In this document: in pieces, positions 61,444 through 64,000 of the stretch
How positions within the stretch are numbered: the stretch's first letter is position 1
Layout of the letters: each line of letters opens with the position of its first letter
NCBI GenBank assembly: GCA_964020155.1
Contig: OZ026549.1
Coordinates: forward strand, 1,423,633 to 1,487,632
Direction of reading: 5' to 3'
DNA: 64,000 bases
From: Chondrilla cf. caribensis
Taxonomy: Eukaryota > Porifera > Demospongiae > Chondrillida > Chondrillidae
Notes under the pieces: generated by a model
Told to the model about the DNA's origin: nothing
The model's database searches: none
The model's input: the letters and a program-made list of their open reading frames with translations, nothing else
Translations under genes and position numbers: made by a program

Positions 61444-62540
61444 TTTGAGTAGTCGTCACGTGACTATTAGTATTGAAGAGAGAGAGACAGCAATCATTAT
61501 TCAAATTAAGGAACTATGGATATTGGGAGCATAGATCCTACAACCTAGATCTAAGATCTATAGCCTAGGCTTCGTGAAATAGAATTTATATGTGAACCGA
61601 CTATCACTTTCCTGATCAATTTCTGAGTATATCGAGCCTCATAACAGGATATGCATGATGACCTCATTATATTGATAATCATTACACAAGATATATTATT
61701 GTAAAAACAGTAGCGAATTTATACACTAAAGAATTCCAATCCATTGCAATTGGTTGTAGGATCTATGTTGTAAGGGTCTGTACCCAGTAAGACCCAGTTG
61801 GGGAAGGGGGTGTACTTCGTCTGTGGTAAAATGGATACGTATACATTGAAAATTTTTGGACGGTTCGAAGTGAGAAAATTGTTCCAGTGCCTAATGTGGT
61901 CTGAAATGGTATCACACCACAAGAAGGTAACATCTTTATGTAGCCGTCCATATACCATAACACGTGTAAATTCATGCATGAATAAGATGCTGTCGAAATT
62001 TTAAATGATAATAAATAATCCATGATTACATAATATTATGTATTCTTCAGAGATGCTAACTGATTTCAATACAGTATAATAGTAGCATTTTTCACTTTTA
62101 AAGCTTCCCTTTATACCATCATACCGAGACTATATAGGATTAATATTTTCGTAACGACTAGTTTCATACACTATAATAGTATAATATCCCCCCAAGATAC
62201 TGCGCATAAATTATGATTAAAGATGTTGAAGATGAGCCTCACATTTTATTCACATGCCCACGATTTTCGCACCTCAATGAGACATGATATTATTGCTACA
62301 GAAAATACAACCAATCTTCTGTTTCAAGTACCTATCATTGACAGATGAATCTATATATTATCTACATAATAATATCCACCATGCAATGAAAACTTGCATT
62401 CGGTGTTCAGCAATTATTGCAAAGTATACATAATACATAATGCTATGAAACTCAGATCTGCACTGTTGTCACCTCCTGCTTGCTTAGTAGATATTAACAC
62501 CCTGACTTCCTACGTTACTTATTTACATGGGAACTAGTTT
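61444..62540. other. AT-rich intergenic DNA
   Basis: Short overlapping minus frames (61,719-62,023) show no recognised domain and no splice support. No gene is called. Confidence 0.5.
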
Positions 62541-62559
62541 TACCCCCTGTAAGGTTGCA

Positions 62560-62782
62560 ACCTACTCAAGCACTCGCCAGGGATCTCGACGAGAACCCCT
62601 TCTTGGACTTAAGCCGACTCGCTCCCCCAACTGCCGTGCCACCCCTAAACCATGAAACCTGGGCGTATTTAATGCTCAATCTACTTATATAACCAAATAT
62701 CCTACTTAACTTTGCCCTGGGGGATTGAGCCTGCACCACCCTTTCACGCCATTAGGCGGAGAAAAAAAAAAAAAAAAAAAAA
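62560..62782 (+). mobile_element. Possible SINE-like or retroposed sequence with A-tail
   Basis: A locally GC-richer block (GGTTGCAACCTACTCAAGCA..., GGGGGATTGAGCCTGCACC) ends in a 22-A tail at 62,761-62,782. The tail and the composition contrast with the flanks suggest retroposition. I found no convincing A and B boxes or target duplication. Confidence 0.3.
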
Positions 62783-63195
62783 ACCTGACAAAGCTGAAGA
62801 AACGCTCCAGAAAGCAGCCCGAAGCCAGCAAGGAATTGCAAACGTGATGAACAGCTGCTCCCCACGATCGGAAGTCAGCTACGTATTATTACCAAACCCA
62901 TGTTCCCAGGTGAACCGCGGCGGCGGTCGGTTACGCCATCCACTCCGAAAGTCGGCGTTAACTTCATCTAACTTCCTTAAATTCCATTTAATTTTACAAT
63001 AATTATTAATCCTTTAATATTTTTTTATGAATTGGAAAAATACTGATATCTTCATTTTGGTTTAAAAAGACCAGTGATGATTACTATTAGGTAATTATTG
63101 TGCATGCTGTGATATTAACAAAATGACAGCCTGTGCCATACACTTGTACCAGGTACTTGCGTACACCGGAAAGAATTGGTAAGAGCCACCACAGT

Positions 63196-63205
63196 CTATA
63201 AAAGT
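63196..63205 (+). promoter_or_regulatory. TATA box of the secreted Cys-rich protein gene
   Basis: TCTATAAAAG lies 124 bp upstream of the ATG at 63,329. Expected initiation is near 63,228-63,235 (GCTCATAACTGCC). A strong TATA box with a short 5' UTR fits a highly expressed, cell-type-specific secreted product. Confidence 0.6.
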
Positions 63206-63328
63206 GAGCTGCTTGCTACAGGTTGCTCATAACTGCCTGGATTCTCTGTGAACCTTCTCAAGAAAGTATACCTGTATACGGTGAATACCTGACTACTTGG
63301 AATAACAATCCTGACAAAAGCGATTGAC

Positions 63329-63887
63329 ATGTTTGGAAAAGGAATGATACTGCTTGTGCTGGTCCTTGGAGCCATGTTCTACCAGAGTGAGTCTGTACAT
63401 GTGCTTGTATGATGGTGCAAATAGCTGTTCGATTAGGCTTATTGCCTTTATTACACATGTTCTCATTTCAATATCCATGCAGTATTTTGAGTGTGGGGGT
63501 CCACAGCCCCACAAGTTATCTTAACTCAAAATACTTGTTTTTATCTTTAGAATGCACTGAAGTGTTAGTTGAGCCACTTCAGATCCTCTCAAAATGAAGT
63601 TTTTGAGCTGATTTGGAGTTTAATAATGATAGAAACAGAAAATGGATTCATAAAATCATAAAACTACAAAAGAATTGTCACCATTAATTTTTTTCTAATG
63701 GGCTCCGGTGCACATTATTTGTTACTTTTTAATATATAGGTGAAGCAGGTATTTATGCACACTGCTTCTCAGAGGATTGCTGTCAAGGTAACATGGGCAT
63801 TGAAAGCAATGGCTGCTGTTATAACCATGGAGCCAAAAGTTTCATTCCAGTAGATACGAATGCAGACAATTATGGTTGCATTCAATG
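63329..63887 (+). CDS. Small secreted Cys-rich protein (5' part)
   Basis: Exon 1, 63,329-63,386, encodes MFGKGMILLVLVLGAMFYQ, a signal peptide, and exits in phase 1 at CCAGA|GTGAGT. Exon 2, 63,740-63,887, encodes SEAGIYAHCFSEDCCQGNMG followed by IESNGCCYNHGAKSF.. and ..DNYGCIQ, and exits in phase 2. The mature part seen has six Cys (C..CC..CC..C), with a seventh possible at the split TG codon. No named domain is recognised; the CC pairs suggest a disulfide-knotted extracellular peptide. The 3' exons lie beyond the window. Confidence 0.65.
63482..63534. repeat. Minimal double-hairpin repeat, copy 3
   Basis: AGTATTTTGAGT / ACTCAAAATACT form the outer stem and GTGGGGGTCCACAGCCCCAC the inner one, the same architecture as the ends of 30,258-30,491 and 51,953-52,190. 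It lies in intron 1 of the secreted-protein gene. Confidence 0.6.
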
Positions 63888-64000
63888 GTAAGAGCTGCAT
63901 ATTTGAAGCTGGATATTTACCATCTACATAGAACAACACAGAATTAGAATCCTAGTTGTTATATATTATGTTCTTCAGTAACATTTAAGTAATTTTTATA

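Noticed and set aside
61719..62023. Minus-strand protein frames of 86 codons
   Set aside because: No homology, no splice signals and AT-rich context; overlapping frames of equal length are expected by chance.

Overview
The window reads as nuclear DNA of an early-branching invertebrate animal, most likely a sponge. Genes have short exons with GT..AG introns of a few hundred bases, intergenic DNA is AT-rich with long (GT)n and (ACGT)n arrays, the gene set is metazoan (OFD1, CBP/p300, NFX1, ATOX1), and there is a local cluster of CARD-NACHT-LRR and Death-NACHT-LRR (NLR) genes like the expanded NLR families described in demosponges. The phylum is an inference; a cnidarian or another invertebrate is not excluded.

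From 1 to about 46 kb the DNA is a segmental-duplication array. The recurring unit is: NFX1/CBP gene fragments, then an NLR gene on +, then a copy of the 3' end of OFD1 on -, then an NLR 5' module. Unit A (1-12.4 kb) has a CBP/p300 bromodomain piece, one NFX1 exon, NLR1 (4.1-8.8 kb, CARD-like, stop in the LRR), OFD1 fragment 1 and an orphan NLR 5' end. Unit B (12.5-33 kb) has a CBP/p300 KIX piece, the NFX1 3' end (R3H), a 2.5-kb inverted repeat, NLR2 (20.8-30.1 kb, CARD-like, with a pogo-type transposon in intron 1), OFD1 fragment 2 and a decayed P-element-like transposase. A 2.7-kb TIR element (33,484-36,198), itself hit by a telomere-repeat-bearing MITE, separates B from C. Unit C has NLR3 (36.5-42.5 kb, true Death domain, the most intact copy) and OFD1 fragment 3. 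Unit D is an NLR with its body deleted (44.2-45.5 kb), next to the genuine 3' end of OFD1.

From 46 to 57.7 kb, on the - strand, lies an apparently complete 14-exon OFD1 gene (ciliary/centriolar LisH coiled-coil protein). I assembled it exon by exon with matching splice phases; it predicts about 1301 residues. After it come a broken reverse-transcriptase ORF (57.8-59.7 kb, +), a complete three-exon ATOX1 copper chaperone (60.4-61.4 kb, -), a gene-poor stretch, and the start of a small secreted Cys-rich protein gene with a TATA box (63.2-63.9 kb, +).

The main biological story is NLR diversification. Tandem duplication carried the OFD1 tail along with each NLR, the N-terminal effector module was exchanged as a block (promoter, first exon and death-fold exon) while linker, NACHT and LRR exons stayed nearly identical, and a crowd of MITEs and transposons has inserted, several with target-site duplications that can be read directly.
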